DNA of 64,000 bases from Clarkia xantiana subsp. parviflora (taxonomy: Eukaryota > Streptophyta > Magnoliopsida > Myrtales > Onagraceae). The stretch is taken from the NCBI GenBank assembly GCA_036873135.1, contig JAPTYO010000010.1, positions 3,138,634-3,202,633 on the forward strand, read 5' to 3'. Below, in pieces: positions 35,288 through 47,881 of the stretch. A program made the translations under genes and the position numbers. Position 1 is the stretch's first letter. Each line of letters opens with the position of its first letter. The notes under the pieces are model-generated. The model made no database searches. It saw nothing but the letters and a program-made list of their open reading frames with translations, and was not told the DNA's origin.

Positions 35288-36302
35288 GGGCACGTTTGAT
35301 TGCCGGTATTGCGATATCCTAATACCGGTATTAGCTAATACATGCTTAGCTAATACATGCTTAGCTAATACAATGTTTGATTGAGCCATGTATTAGGATA
35401 TTAATACAATGTTTGAATGAACTTTGTATTAGGATATCCTAATACAATGACTAAAAGACCTAAATACCCTTACTTGCATTTTCAATGAAGATATATTTTA
35501 CATATGATTAATTTAACAAAGATAAAATTTAACAAAAAAAAAAAGTAACTTCAATTATTTAAAATAATATTTTTCATAAAAAAAAATCAAATTTATGTAT
35601 AAATAGTAAAAACTATTTTTGCTAATGTATAAATATGTATATATATAAAGAAAATAGTACAAAACAATTGAAAAAAGTGATTAGGCCGACCCGGCCCGTT
35701 CTAGCCGGGCCTAGCCCGAACTAAACCAAAGCAACATAAAGCAACACGACCCGAACAGCCCGAATTGCTCAGCCCGGCCCGAACCGTACAGCCCGACCCG
35801 AATTGACATGCCTGGCCCGAATCACCCAGCTCGGCCCGAACTGACCAGCCCAGCCCGAATCACCCGGCCCGAACTGACTAGCCCAGCCCGAATCACCCAG
35901 CCTGGCCCGAACCGACAAGCCCAGCCCGAACCGACAAGCCCAGCCCGAACCGACCAGCCCAGCCCGAACCGACCAGCCCGGCCCGAACCGACCAGCCCGG
36001 CCCGAACCGCCCAGTCCGGCCCGAACATGACTCGGACCGACCCGTGTCCGAAGTTTCGATGTAAACGGGGTCCGGCCCGAATCTACTAAACAGTGAGAGT
36101 TTGCCATATATTACAAGGGTAAATTGGTAATTAGGAGATTGGTATTAGCTAATGCTTTACTTTTAGATGGTATTAATTAATACCAAATTCCTTATATTAG
36201 CTAATACCAAGTATTAGCTAATACCAATACCAAGTTGACACAAACACGGTATTAATTAATACCGGTATTAGGATATCGCAATACCGGCAATCAAACGTGC
36301 CC
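35288..36302. mobile_element. PIF/Harbinger MITE carrying a GC-rich minisatellite
   Basis: A 1015-bp element with near-perfect TIRs of about 50 bp: GGGCACGTTTGATTGCCGGT at the left and ACCGGCAATCAAACGTGCCC at the right. It is flanked by TTA on both sides (35285-35287 and 36303-36305), as expected for PIF/Harbinger. Next to the TIRs lie repeats of TATTAGCTAATAC. The centre is an 18-bp minisatellite. There is no transposase, so it is non-autonomous. Confidence 0.92.
35700..36040. repeat. 18-bp GC-rich minisatellite inside the PIF/Harbinger MITE
   Basis: A run of variants of an 18-bp unit close to CAGCCCGGCCCGAACCGA, with about 15 copies. The left copies are more varied and the right ones (about 35910-36020) nearly identical. 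The repetitive open frames read from it are artefacts of the repeat. Confidence 0.88.
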
Positions 36303-36647
36303 TTAATGTCTTCGACAGTATCGTTCTTTGGTGGTATTTATCATGCACTTATGGGCAGTAAACTCTTGAGACTCATTTCCATTCTTTGGTTGTGTATGGA
36401 AATATATAAATCATATCACATATTGTATTTTTCTAGGCTTTTATTTATATATAACTAGTCATAATGGCATTTGTAAAATTTCCACCCAATGCTTCTCGGG
36501 TTGAATCACAAATTCACAATGCGAACCCATCATCATAAGTTAAAAAGTTTAATTGTTGTAATCACGTATGGGTATGATCATGATTCATGACTTCTACTTC
36601 AACTAATTAAATAAACAAGAAAATACGTGCAGTGTAAATGGGGGTGG

Positions 36648-37970
36648 CTATAAGTTGGCTAGGAAATTGGATTTGAAGGTTTGCCAAGAAATGTGCTTGT
36701 CAATGTAGTGAATATTGGATGGGTCAAAGGGTCCTTTCACTCTATCAATCCACTTTATCTCTGCTCTTACTGGTAGTATACTTCTTGATGGATCTGCCCA
36801 CGTTCCATAGCTCAAGCTTGACGAAAATCCCTGATCAATACAATCGCCAGCAACGTACAATAAAGTTGAATATGGAACATGCATCTCATCGTCTATATTA
36901 TATTATTATTATTATTATTATAACAGTTAAATATAGGGTTAATGAAATCGTTTCCCCAAATTTGATTTTTTAGAATTAATAATTTGAACTTTAAATTTAT
37001 AACCAGATTGTTACAAAAGTTATAATTTAAATCGATCATAAAATGAGTATATATATATCTGTCATATGTAATATGTTTAATACGTACCTAAATCACTAAA
37101 TGAATTCTATAATAAACTGAAAAAATTGTAGCTAAATATCTTTACAATTGAAGACTGACCTAGACATACGTCAAATTCCAATGATGTATTTAAATAGAAC
37201 GTTTTCGCCATAATCATTTCAATTTATAATAGAAATTATAATGAATACATATTAAATTACATCATATAATACACACATTCTCATTTTTTTTTCTCTAATT
37301 ACCCAAATTATAATGGATATATGAATTTTCTTATGAATTGAAAATTCAAATAGGCAATTCAAAAAATAAGATTTGATACTGTTTTATAATTGTGTCAAAT
37401 TCCAGTTAGCAATTTGGTTATAAAATAAAAAATAAATTGATTTAAAATCTTAATATCTTAATTAAATCTGCTACAAATAGGGTATGTAATTGTCCTACCT
37501 TGCTAAATAATCTACGTTTACGAGAGAGAAGCACAAAAAAAAAAAAATAATAGAAGGGTGTGGCTGACCTTGAAGATGAGAACCTGGACTTGCTCAGCAT
37601 CAACGAGTGCGTGGACGATGAGAGCTTCTTCTCTAACGGATTGACTGTAGGCTTCAATCATCGCAATCTCCTGGTTATGTCCATATTCTTCTTCTTCTTC
37701 ATCTTCTTCATCCGTATCATGCCTCACTGATCTCCGCCTTGCAGCTCTAATCTGTACGTAATTATTCCTCGAGGGCGATGATTGGAAGAAGAAGCTCAGT
37801 GCAGCAGCCCTTGAAGAAGCAAGAGACGACGAAGAGCATTCATATGTATTACTGTTTGGCTTTTGGATTGAGAAGGGAACAAGTGTTATTCCTGGCAGAC
37901 CCAGATGCTTCAACATTATTGTATTGGGTTGCTGTAGTGTAGAGTGTTTGTTGTTGTACACGCAGCACAT
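36648..37970 (-). CDS. Conserved plant protein of unknown function, probably plastid
   Basis: Two exons on the minus strand, 37970-37569 and 36830-36648, join in phase 0 as QVLIFK|GFSSSLSYGT and give 194 residues. A second in-frame ATG at 37916 (MLKHLG) is an equally possible start; a stop lies just upstream of 37970. The N-terminal 60 or so residues are rich in Ser, Ala and Arg with few acids, as in a transit peptide. An acidic run (DEEDEEEEE) follows. The conserved part is NQEIAMIEAYSQSVREEALIV, then VLIFKGFSSSLSY, ILPVRAEIKWIDRVKGPFDP and SNIHYID. I recognise this only as an uncharacterised plant family, perhaps DUF7734; no function is assigned. The intron holds a MITE. Confidence 0.75.
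36936..37422. mobile_element. MITE of the GGGTTAATAAC family in the intron of the unknown gene
   Basis: It begins GGGTTAATGAAATCG and ends around GCAATTTGGTTATAAA. Inner words such as CAATTCAAAAAATAAGATTT and TGTGTCAAATTCCAGTTAGC match the family. Ends are diverged and no clean target duplication is visible. Confidence 0.5.
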
Positions 37971-38279
37971 TTCTTCTTACAACGATCCACACTCTTTAAT
38001 GTCCCATGGCTAGGCTGCATTTGTGAACGGATAAGGCTATTATTTTTATATAAATTTAATTATTATAAAAGAATTAGGGAATTGTCTCGCTGGCACTATA
38101 TGAGTTTCCTTTGTGGAGCTTTTGGTGGCGTTAACCTGAAAAGGAGGTGGAAATTGTATTGACTACTCTGAAGTTTAAGTCAGTAATGAAATTTGAGAGT
38201 ATAATACTTGTAAAAGTATATGAGAATATATGAATAATGAAAGTACTCAAAGGTATTATAGGGAAGTTTTACCGACTTT

Positions 38280-38525
38280 ATGAGGCGGTTACCTTTTGGA
38301 GATGGTTTCTGTCCAGCGTCGTGACAAGCAGTTTACCACCTCACATTTCGTTAATGAGGATGATTTCTTCATGACGATAGAAGCAGGTGACAAGCAGGTT
38401 GTCACCTCACCATTTATTAAGATGAAGATTTCTTCAGAGAGGCGGTGGAAACAGGTCGCCACCTCACCATTCCTTAAAATGAGGTTTCTACAGAGAGGCG
38501 GTGGAAGCAGGTCGCCACCCTGACT
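38280..38525. repeat. Imperfect tandem repeat, period about 60-70 bp
   Basis: The block repeats a unit built around GAGGCGGTGGAA-CAGGTCGCCACC and TCACCATT-CTTAA-ATGA. The last two copies are the closest. Both strands stay open for about 75-79 codons because of the repeat; no domain is recognisable. It may be part of an old retroelement that continues beyond the nearby Mutator MITE. Confidence 0.6.
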
Positions 38526-38773
38526 CATACCTTAAAAGAAAGTGTTTTCTTAATAGTACTTGACTGCCAACTCGACTCATGCCTTAAGAGGGGGCGTCTT
38601 TTTTATTGAGTGGCGTCGTCATTCTTCGTATGTCGTCTTGGATGTCGACATCCTTAAACACGGGTGTCGATCAACTTTCTTCGGCTCTTCATCTGAACAT
38701 AATAGTCGTCGACTCATATTTTGGAGTCTCAACTTTGGTGCTCCCGACTATCCATTGAATGTCTTTTTATCTT

Positions 38774-39600
38774 GGGTTAAAGGTACTTTTCATACCACAT
38801 GTTTGGCCGAATGTGGCTTTTAGTACCGGATATTTGGTTTTGTATACTTTTGGTACCAAACGTTTGAAAAAATGTGGCTTTTGGTACATCCGTTAGTTGG
38901 CCGTTAGTTTTTTCCGTTAAGTGACATGTGCAAGTCACGTGATCGACCCTAAACTTTAGATTTTGTTCAATTTAGTCCCTCAAATATATTCATAACTTTT
39001 AATTTGTTTAATTTAGTCCCAAAACTTTAAAATCAATTCCAATTGAATCATCGAACCCAATTGACCTAGCCGGACCTAGCCTAGGGCTATGTCTGAACCT
39101 GGGTTGGGGTCGCCGGGCCCAGCCGACCCTGACCCAGGGTCGGACCTAGCCCTAGGCTAGGTCCGGCTAGGTCAATTGGGACCTATCCCAAATTCGACTC
39201 AAATTGGGCTAGGTCCCAATTGACCTAGCCGGACCTAGTCAAGGGCTAGGTCCGACCTTGGGTCAGGTTTGGCTGGGTCCAGCGACCCCGAACCAAGGTC
39301 GGACCTAGCCCTAGGCTAGGTCAATTGGGTTCAATGGTTAAATTGGAATTGATTTTGAAGTTTTGAGACTAAATTAAACAAATTAAAAGTTAGGAATATA
39401 TTTGAGGGACTAAATTGAATAAAATCGAAAGTTTAGGGTCGGTCACGTGACTTGCACATGTCATTTAACGGAAAAAACTAACGGATGTACCAAAAACCAC
39501 ATTTTTTCAAACGTTTGGTACCAAAAGTATACAAAACCAAACATCCGGTACTAAAAGCCACATTCGGCCAAACATGTGGTATGAAAAGTACCTTTAACCC
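38774..39600. mobile_element. Long-TIR Mutator-type element with palindromic GC-rich core
   Basis: An 827-bp fold-back element. The TIRs start GGGTTAAAGGTAC and extend about 280 bp each with few mismatches. A perfect 9-bp duplication TTTTATCTT lies at 38765-38773 and 39601-39609. The core (about 39050-39320) is made of inverted and direct repeats of GACCTAGCCGGACCTAG, CTAGGGCTAGGTC and GGTCAATTGGG words. It has no transposase. Transcripts would fold into a long hairpin. Confidence 0.93.
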
Positions 39601-39609
39601 TTTTATCTT

Positions 39610-41342
39610 CTATAATCGTAGCCCAACAGTCGTCACCGCCACCTTATCTTCCTTAGGATGAATGATTTTCTTCTATGGTGCCTCTCTCATTCCTGAAGTT
39701 CATCTAACCCCATAGTGGCGCTGCCTTATACTTGAAGTAGCTGAATTTCATCATATATTTGTAGTTGTTCCAACACTAGTTCCCGATACGTTTGACGCAG
39801 ACTTTTTTTAAAGAGATGACGACATGTGTTGACTAATTATTTGTCTGAAATTCTTTATGTATTGAAGTCGTGTCTACGTTTGCTTCGCGTAATCTTGAAG
39901 GTCATCTTGTTTTATTAGAAATTGCATTGCCTTTATATTCTGTTGTAGTGAAATTCGCCCACATGTTGTTTGTTATAACTTTTCTCGGAATTTCTCTTTA
40001 TTTTTCATTTTCTTCTTCTTCAAAAATTTTCATTCGATGCAGTTTCTCTTCCTTCATTAAAAAAATTTATCGTCTCTTTTCTCCCATTTTTACCGAGGAA
40101 GTCTTCCTCTGTCATGAAGCTCTTTGATTGGCGCATAAAAAAAAGGAGAAATCATCACAAGTGTTGATCCATCTTCTTCCTCTATTTCTCCCCTATAAAA
40201 GCTGCTTCTTCTTCTTAATTTTTCAATTTTACTCCAGTATACTCTCTCGGAATTCCTTATGTTTCATTCTCTCTCAAGCTAGCATTCATTCTTACTAACA
40301 AATTTAATGCTTATTTCACCAACCCTAATTTTCTCAGCCAGTGATCGCCAAGCGAAAGGATTTTGGTAGACGTTGTTTCTCCTGATCCTTAAAATATTGA
40401 GCAGGATGATTTGTTTATTCAATCTCTAAAATAAAAAAAACTCTCCTGGGTTCCAACAATAGGGCTACTTCAGGTAATTTCTTCAATTGATTTTATTTAC
40501 ACCAACGCTACTTAAATTGAAGAAAATTTTCCTTTCTACTAAAGTCTTTATCGATGTTGTCATTCTAATCAATTTGTCGGATAAGGAGAGTCCTAGGTTT
40601 TCATATGGTAATGAGGAAATCCACTTTCCTTTGGAAGTTAAGTTATTTCCTTTCCTAAGAAAATTGAGGCACAACTTTGTTTTCTGATTTGTCCCGACCT
40701 TCTTAAAATTTGTGAATTTATGGTATTTATCCTTGTCAGTTTTCCTTAAATCCTTGCCAGTGAAGTGAATGATCTTCACATTCTAAAAATATATTGATAA
40801 TTTCATAACCCTTACAAACAAAAGATATAGTTTTATACATAGTAGTCTAAGAACAACGTTAACTAATAAGATCAAGTAGTCTATGAAAAAAAATCTTAAA
40901 CTTTATAATAGTGATAATAAATTTCTCATTCGTCCAATACTTATTCAGCTTACTTACAAATTTATAAATCAGTTATAGTCTTTCAAATTTCCAGAATTAT
41001 CCACAAGACTTTTGCCTTTAAGAGATATTTTAAAACTTATGAAGGTATTCTGCTAATCTATTCAATAATAAGTATTAAGTTTGTTTACATTGCTTCCACA
41101 ATAAAAAATACCCAAAAAATTCAGATTCACTTGCTAATCAACATCATCTTTTTTTTTTTTCTAGAAATTTATATTTCATGTAACTCCCGATTATCAATTG
41201 TCAAATAAAAAAAAATTCAAAAAGACCTTGTAACAATAGCACAATAAGATGAACAAGAAGTCTTAATTTTGTTCAAACTGACTTATCTAACTTTTCACGT
41301 AAGTATCTTGCGGGAATTTCAAACACTTACAATGTCAGCAAT
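39610..41342. other. Intergenic DNA, possible decayed retroelement
   Basis: No coding gene is supportable. A TATA-like CCCTATAAAAGC at about 40194 is followed by a CT-rich leader, which could be an old LTR promoter. From 40800 to 41340 the sequence is plain AT-rich. Confidence 0.35.
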
Positions 41343-41563
41343 CACTGTTATCAGAATCGGACCGGACCATCGGTCCAACCGGGTTCAAATCGGAACCAGT
41401 ATCTCCAACGGTCCGATTCGAGTAAAAGTGTAGGATGTAAGCGAATCCAGTCCAACTGTCCGGTTTTTGTCGAACCGACCGGTTTTTAGAGAACCGACCG
41501 GTTCACCGGTCAGCCGGTTCATTATCTGCCAAAAATGATTTTTTTTTAACCCTAAAATCTCCT
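41343..41563. mobile_element. hAT-type MITE, family 1, truncated copy
   Basis: It starts CACTGTTATCAGAATCGGAC, one mismatch from the family end in the first 10 bases. It then runs in the opposite orientation to copies A and B: GGATGTAAGCGAA and GAACCGACCGGTT match their inverted sequence. The other end with its CAGTG tip is missing, so no target duplication can be shown. Confidence 0.7.
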
Positions 41564-41568
41564 CCGGT

Positions 41569-42125
41569 ATCGCTAACTTTGGATATTTCAAGGACCTGTC
41601 GGATATCCTCTACCGCCTACTGGAAGGTCCTTGTGTGCGGGAGATCCAGAAGCAGGAGTGGCTGGAGAGGAAAGGTAGCAGCCGCGGTAAAATCAGTGGA
41701 GGAGGAGGATACATGAGAACAAGGGAAAGATAAGACAACATCTGGAACCGGAGCAAGTACGCATTCAGACGGCTATTTCTAGATCCAGAGAAGACAATAA
41801 AAGAGCGCGAGCCTTGAGGATGCAAAAGAAGATGGACATGGCTAATAAGGTCTTGGAGATGCACAATCATGACAGAGATTTCCAATTCCTCTACCATAAA
41901 GTCGCTGAGCATTTCGCCATGTGCTTGAAATCAAATCTGGAGAATCTGAAATTGGGCAAGTTGAAGAAGATCAGCCTCGCCGCTAAATGGTATCCCTCCC
42001 TCGATTCCTCTTTCAATCGATCAACCTGCTGTGCGAGGGCATCGCAAGGCTGATTTTCCCGCGTGAATCGTATGAGGAGGGAATCGAGGAAGCTCAATAC
42101 GCCTACAGAGTCAGGTACCGATTAA
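41569..42125 (+). pseudogene. DUF2828 family fragment
   Basis: Broken frames read FGYFKDLSDILYRLLEG and QKQEWLERKG, then MANKVLEMHNHDRDFQFLYH, KVAEHFAMCLKSNLENLKLG, KLKKISLAAKWYPSLDSSF, IARLIFPRES and EEGIEEAQYAYRVRYRLRK. This is the order of the plant DUF2828 family (YFKDLPEILYRLL ... CLKSD...KISLAAKWCPSLDSSFDR ... FPRE). Stops and frame shifts interrupt it, and both ends of the roughly 600-residue family are missing. It is directly next to the truncated hAT MITE. The parent gene is not in the window. Confidence 0.85.
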
Positions 42126-42840
42126 GGAAAAATCTCCTAAATACCTATGTTTGGTAACTCAAACACAAAAACAAGGTATGATGAGTTGTAGACACCAATA
42201 TACCTAGTTGCGCACTTGCCAGACGCGATATGATCATAGCGCACTTGCCAAATATGCTACATTACGTTAATTAATGCTAGTCGGAGTAATTAGCATTAAT
42301 GTATGTATTTAGTATAATTAATTTTGTAATTTTTTTTTAAAAAAATTATTGCTAATGATGAATCTAGAAGGAAAATATCAAATCTTAGAATGTATATTAT
42401 CTTATTTAGAGTTTGATTACATCTACATTTTTATATATAAATACAAAACTAAATCTATATATAAGAATATACCTATAATAATAAAAATATTCTAATAATA
42501 CACTAAAAATATTTATTTTCTTAATTTAATTTAACCGATATATAATAAAATATATTTTATTCCAAATAGTATTGAGTATTAAGTATTAACTATTAGCAAG
42601 AAACAATTATGACGACGGGGAGGGGACTACATGACCTTTGTTTTTGTCCCGGAGACTGGACTCTGGAGAGACTGAGAGCACTTTTGGTTTGTCCGATAAT
42701 AATTAATTAGATGAAATAGGGGAGAGAGACATTACCTTTCCCAGGAAGTTATTCGACGGGAATTTGACTCGTCGTAGAACTCGGAGACTATTAATTTAAC
42801 TCGGCGTCAGCGACTCACAATTATCACTAAATTCTCTGCT
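42126..42840. other. Upstream region of RDR1
   Basis: AT-rich DNA between the DUF2828 fragment and the RDR1 leader. No definite TATA box, gene or intact element was found. Confidence 0.4.
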
Positions 42841-43664
42841 CTTCCTGTTCCTGTCCACGGCTGCTCAAGTCGCTCCGTCGTCTACACTCCAGCGACATTG
42901 GTCTTCTACTTTTGACAGTCACAGGTTAGTCCGATTTTCTTGAGATCGTCTTTCCATGCTTAATGGATTATTTCTCTCTCGCACTGTTTATGATCCCGAG
43001 ACGACCTGCTTTTTGTTTACAAAGGAAGGCGATTCACCTAATACGTGATCCTGACTAAATATATGTACTGTCTTTTGTGTTTTCATCATCGGATTATGGA
43101 TTTTAGTGAACTCAATGCTGATGATGCTACTCTAGAGCCTTGATAACATAGAAATAATTGTTTTTTTACTATTTGAAGCAAAGGGAACAGCATCTAGAGT
43201 ATATATGTTGCGTTTCTTTGGTTAACAGCTGCTTTGTGCAGGGAACCTTTGGCTGTCTATCTAATTTGATTCTAGTATAGAAAATAATCTGTTTTTAGTT
43301 ATTCCCCAGCCGTATCAGTTGTGCAATTTCAGTTGAAGAAATTTAGACAGTATTTATGATTATGAATGAAAAATTCCAACTTTTTGCAGTTGCAAGGTAT
43401 AAAACTAAAAGGTGTGAGCTTGCTGAAATTGAAAAAACATAGTTCCAATTATGGCTATGAGGACAGTTAAGTTCAGTCTTTTAAAGGCCAATAATGAGTC
43501 ACTGTAATAAGTAATAACATATCAAGCTTAATGCAACTTCACTACGGCTACAAAATCTGCTGCCATTTAATTTCATATGGAATTTTCTTTTGTCTTTAAT
43601 CTCTTTTTCTGACTTATTTACTGTATTGAATTGAACAGGTTGCATCTAACTTTGCAAAGCTGAC
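42840..43664 (+). other. 5' UTR of RDR1 with a probable intron
   Basis: A good donor (CACAG|GTTAGT, exon end 42925) and acceptor (TTGAACAG|GTTGC, exon start 43639) frame an intron of about 713 bp before the ATG at 43665. No coding frame crosses it. This predicts a spliced leader; the transcription start is not fixed. Confidence 0.55.
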
Positions 43665-46600
43665 ATGACTAAGAAGACTTTACAGGTATACGGATTCGTT
43701 GGTCTTGTGCCTGCTGAAACAGTTAAACAACTTTTGGAGCGGTCGAGTGGTGCAGGAACTATTTATGCCATTAAAGTCCGGGAGGGCAAGAGAGGTCGAT
43801 CATTTGCCATTGTCCAGTTTACAACCATACAAGCTGCTGAGACGATAATCTATTTGGCTAGTAATCGTAGCTTATGGCATGAACATTCCTATCTAACTGC
43901 TCGAAATGGAGACCGTGATATCGTACCCAAACCAAGAATCAGTTTGCACCAAATTGATGGCACTAGATTGATGTTTGGTTGTCAGATATCAAATGATAAA
44001 TTTTCTATCTTGTGGAAGGTAGATAATGTTTCTGTTGATTTTGGGATTAAACAGAGAAAATTTAACTTCCAACTGCCTCACCATAATCACACCCAGTACA
44101 AGCTTGACCTTTCATATGAAAACATTTGGCACATTTCACTTCATCGTCCTCGAGGCTGTCATGTAGCGTATCTCCTTATTCAGGTGGGTCATTCTCTTTT
44201 TGTTTGCATGTGTTATAAATTGTGTCTTTGCTAATAGTGTTCTATGTTCTGAGAAATGGAATTCTGTTAACTCTTTTAAGCATCATTTTGTCTATACGAG
44301 AAATTGGAGATTCGCACAGTCACTTATATCTTGACCAGTACCCCATCCCTAAAGGCAATTACGATCGGCAGCAGAAAGCTTTCTAATTTGCCTCTAGGAG
44401 CCAAGTCACTAGTTCTTTATCTCCTAAGCTTGTTACTTTGACCAAATTGTTACCCAATGAGTTCCAAAAAAAGAGCAAAAATCCCAGCAACAGCATCTTA
44501 AGATGGTGTGGTATTCTATCTTGCTATATTTGCCACAACAAAAACAATCTTCTTACGTGTGGTTACAAGTTATGTTACTTATTTGTAAATCCTTAATGTG
44601 AAAAGAAAGTCTCTGCAAGCCAGAAATCTAACTTTGCTTTCACTATTTAGGATTGCATTTACACCTAATTAAAAGAAATTTGGTTAGGATTTCTGAATAT
44701 TATCATAGATAACTGAACTCTATATATTCTCCATTTCTTATTTTCAGCTGTTTGGGGCTCCCCGCATATATATTTATGATGGAGAATCTTCACAAAGTCA
44801 AATGAGCAGTCTTCTCTATAACTACTGTAAGGATGGGTCTGATGAACAGTGGGTGAGGACTACCGATTTTACTTTGAATTCCTGCATTGGTCAGTCATCT
44901 TCTGTGTGCTTGGTGCTTCCTGATGGATGCCAACTTCCAGATTTCCAGGAGAATTTTCCCAACTACAAGGAATCGGATGAGCCGTTTGCTATGGAAAATG
45001 GCAGGAGTTTCTCTTGCAACTTGGACCTAGTGCCCATTGTTAGGCCACCTGAAGGGATTAACCTGCCTTACAATATATTGTTTAAGATCAATATGTTGTT
45101 GCAGAATGGTTGCCTTTCTGGACCTTGTCTGGATCCGACCTTCTACCGATTGGTTGACCCACGCAGAATAAATGTTCAGATCATAGAAAACGCTCTTGAG
45201 AGAATGTATCATCTTAAGGAATGCTGTTATGAACCAGTGAGGTGGCTGTATGATCACTATGTGAAAAGTCAAAGAGAGTTGATGCGTACACCTCGTGGTT
45301 ATTCAGATTCGACTTCAATATCCTTAGATGAAGGGTTGGTTTATGTCCACAGAGTCCAAATAACTCCTTGCAAGGTATACTTTTTTGGACCTGAGATTAA
45401 TGTCTCGAACCATGTGCTGAGAACTTATTCTGAGTACACTGACAATTTTCTTAGAGTTTCTTTTGTGGATGAGACCCTTGATAGCCTTTACTCTATGGAT
45501 TTAGCTCCTCGTTCCTCTTCGGGTGCTGGAGGCAGAAGAACTGAAGTGTACAGAAGAATTGTATCTACTCTGAAGAATGGCATAACCATTGGTGATAAGA
45601 AGTTTGAGTTTTTAGCATTTTCTTCGAGTCAGTTACGTGAGAATTCTGCCTGGATGTTCGCCCCAAGAGGCGGACTTACTGCTGCAATGATAAGGGAAAA
45701 GATGGGAGACTTTCATCAAATCAAGAATGTGGCAAAGTATGCTGCTCGGCTGGGTCAGTCCTTCAGTTCGTCCACCGAAACGCTTACCGTACCTCGGTAT
45801 GAAACTGAGAGAATTGCTGATATTGAACGAAACGGTTACACTTTTTCGGATGGAATAGGGAAAATATCACAAGAACTTGCTAAGAGAGTAGCATCGAAAT
45901 GCGGGTTGAAGGGTTATGTTCCATCTGCATTTCAGATCCGTTATGGGGGTTTCAAAGGTGTTGTAGCAGTTGATCCAACTTCGTCTGTTAAACTATCGCT
46001 GAGGAAAAGCATGAGCAAGTATGAATCAACAGAGAACAAACTCAATGTGATTGGATGGAGTAAGTACCAACCATGCTTTCTGAACCGTCAGTTGGTAACT
46101 CTTCTGTCGACACTAGGAGTTGCTGATCATGTTTTTGAGAGGAAGCAGAAAGAAGCAGTGGATCAGCTGGATGCCATCTTAACCGATCCATTAAAAGCAC
46201 AGGAGGCTCTAGACCTAATGGCCCCTGGTGAGAACACTCAGATTCTCAAGGAGATGCTTGGATGTGGATATAAGCCAAATGAGGAGCCGTTTCTTGCAAT
46301 GATGCTTCGAACTTTTCGGGCTTCAAAGCTGTTTGATTTGAGGACAAAAACAAGGATATTTCTTCCCAATGGAAGAGCAATGATGGGATGCTTGGATGAG
46401 ACGGGAACTTTACAATATGGGCAGGTTTTTGTGCAATATTCTGGAAGGAGTCGTGGATACGATGATGCTTTTTCTTCTATGCGTATTGGTAGTGCATCGG
46501 GCCGGCATTTCCTTGTTCAGGGAAAAATTGTTGTTGCCAAAAACCCTTGCTTGCACCCTGGTGACGTGCGAGTTCTAACTGCTGTAAACGCTCCTGCTTT

Positions 46601-47747
46601 GCACCACATGGTGGACTGCGTTGTTTTCCCGCAGAAAGGGATTAGGTAAATTACCTTAACCTTACCAGTTGATTGAATTAATTAATGATGTGTTTTCATA
46701 TTGTTGAAGTGCATATTGGTGGTATTTTAGGCCTCATCCAAACGAATGCTCGGGAAGTGACTTGGACGGTGATATCTATTTTGTATCTTGGGATTCAAGT
46801 CTGATTCCACATTGCCAAGATCCACCTATGGATTACACTCCCGCACCAACTGTGGAATTAGACCATGATGTTACCATCGAGGTAGCGTAGTGTAACACAC
46901 TTTTGTTTTCAATCAAATTTGTTATAATTTGATTTGCTTATGTTGTGTGTATCAGGAAGTTGAAGAGTACTTTGCAGATTATATACTGAATGAGAGCCTA
47001 GGAAGAATAGCAAACGCTCACACAGTGTTTGCAGACATGAGCCCATTAAAAGCAAGAAGCAAAGAATGCATCCAACTTGCAAAACTCTTCTCAGTTGCTG
47101 TGGATTTCCCTAAAACGGGTGTCCCTGCAGAGATTCCACACACTCTGTACGCAAAAGAGTACCCGGACTTCATGGAGAAGCTTGATAAGCCCACGTATGA
47201 ATCCCGAAACGTGATTGGAAAGCTCTTCAGAACGGTGAAGGACATAGCTCCTGAATCGAGCCAATTGAGGACCTTCACTAAGGAAGTAGCAGAAAGATCG
47301 TTTGATTGGGACATGGTAGTGGATGGATACGACAACTACGTGGAGGACGCCTTCTACTACAAAAGTAAATACGATACCAAGCTCGGGGATCTGATGGACT
47401 ACTACGGGATCAGAACAGAAGGTGAAATTCTTAGTGGGTGTATCATGAAAATGTCAAAGTCCTTCACCAAGAGGAGAGATGCAGACTCCATTACCATGGC
47501 TGTTAAGGCCCTGAGGAAGGAAGCTAGGAGTTGGTTCAACACAGAGTTGGGAGATGATGATATAGACGCAAAAGCCTCTGCTTGGTATTATGTTACGTAT
47601 CATCCGAGCTACTGGGGATGCTACAACGAGGGCCTCAAGCGGGACCATTACCTCAGCTTTGCGTGGAGCATTTACGATAAACTCGTCCATATTAAGCACT
47701 GCAATACGCCATATCTGAGGATGTCTGGTCTCCGCCTTGTTGATTAG
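43665..47747 (+). CDS. RDR1: RNA-dependent RNA polymerase 1
   Basis: Four coding exons: 43665-44183, 44748-46645, 46731-46881 and 46956-47747. All are GT-AG and in phase, giving 1119 residues (Arabidopsis RDR1 is about 1107). The protein copies single-stranded RNA into double-stranded RNA, feeding 21-22-nt siRNA production in antiviral and salicylate-induced defence. The N-terminal RRM-like part reads KTLQVYGFVG and GTIYAIKVREGKRGRSFAIV, then DIVPKPRISLH and LSYENIWHISLH. The RdRP core includes YTFSDGIGKIS, FQIRYGGFKGVVAVDP and CSGSDLDGDIYFVSWD-type sequence. The catalytic DLDGD is intact at residues 816-820 (46759-46773), coded by exon 3. No stop or frame shift was seen, so the gene looks functional. 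It is convergent with the methyltransferase gene downstream. Confidence 0.97.
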
Positions 47748-47881
47748 TGAAGAAGATGATTTTAGTAAGAAGCATTGTTAATGTGGTTGTTTATATACGT
47801 TGAAGTTTACTTACTATTGGTCTTTTGATGAATCTTTCAAGTTGAAGCTGAATTCCCTATTTATGGTCTGTGTTTTTAGGG

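Noticed and set aside
35769..36107. Gly/Arg- and Pro/Ala-rich open frames on both strands
   Set aside because: Read from the 18-bp GC-rich minisatellite; open in several frames because of its period and composition, not because it is coding.
43665..47747. RDR1 as a truncated or broken allele, as known in some plants
   Set aside because: All four coding exons join in phase and the DLDGD site is intact; no stop was found.
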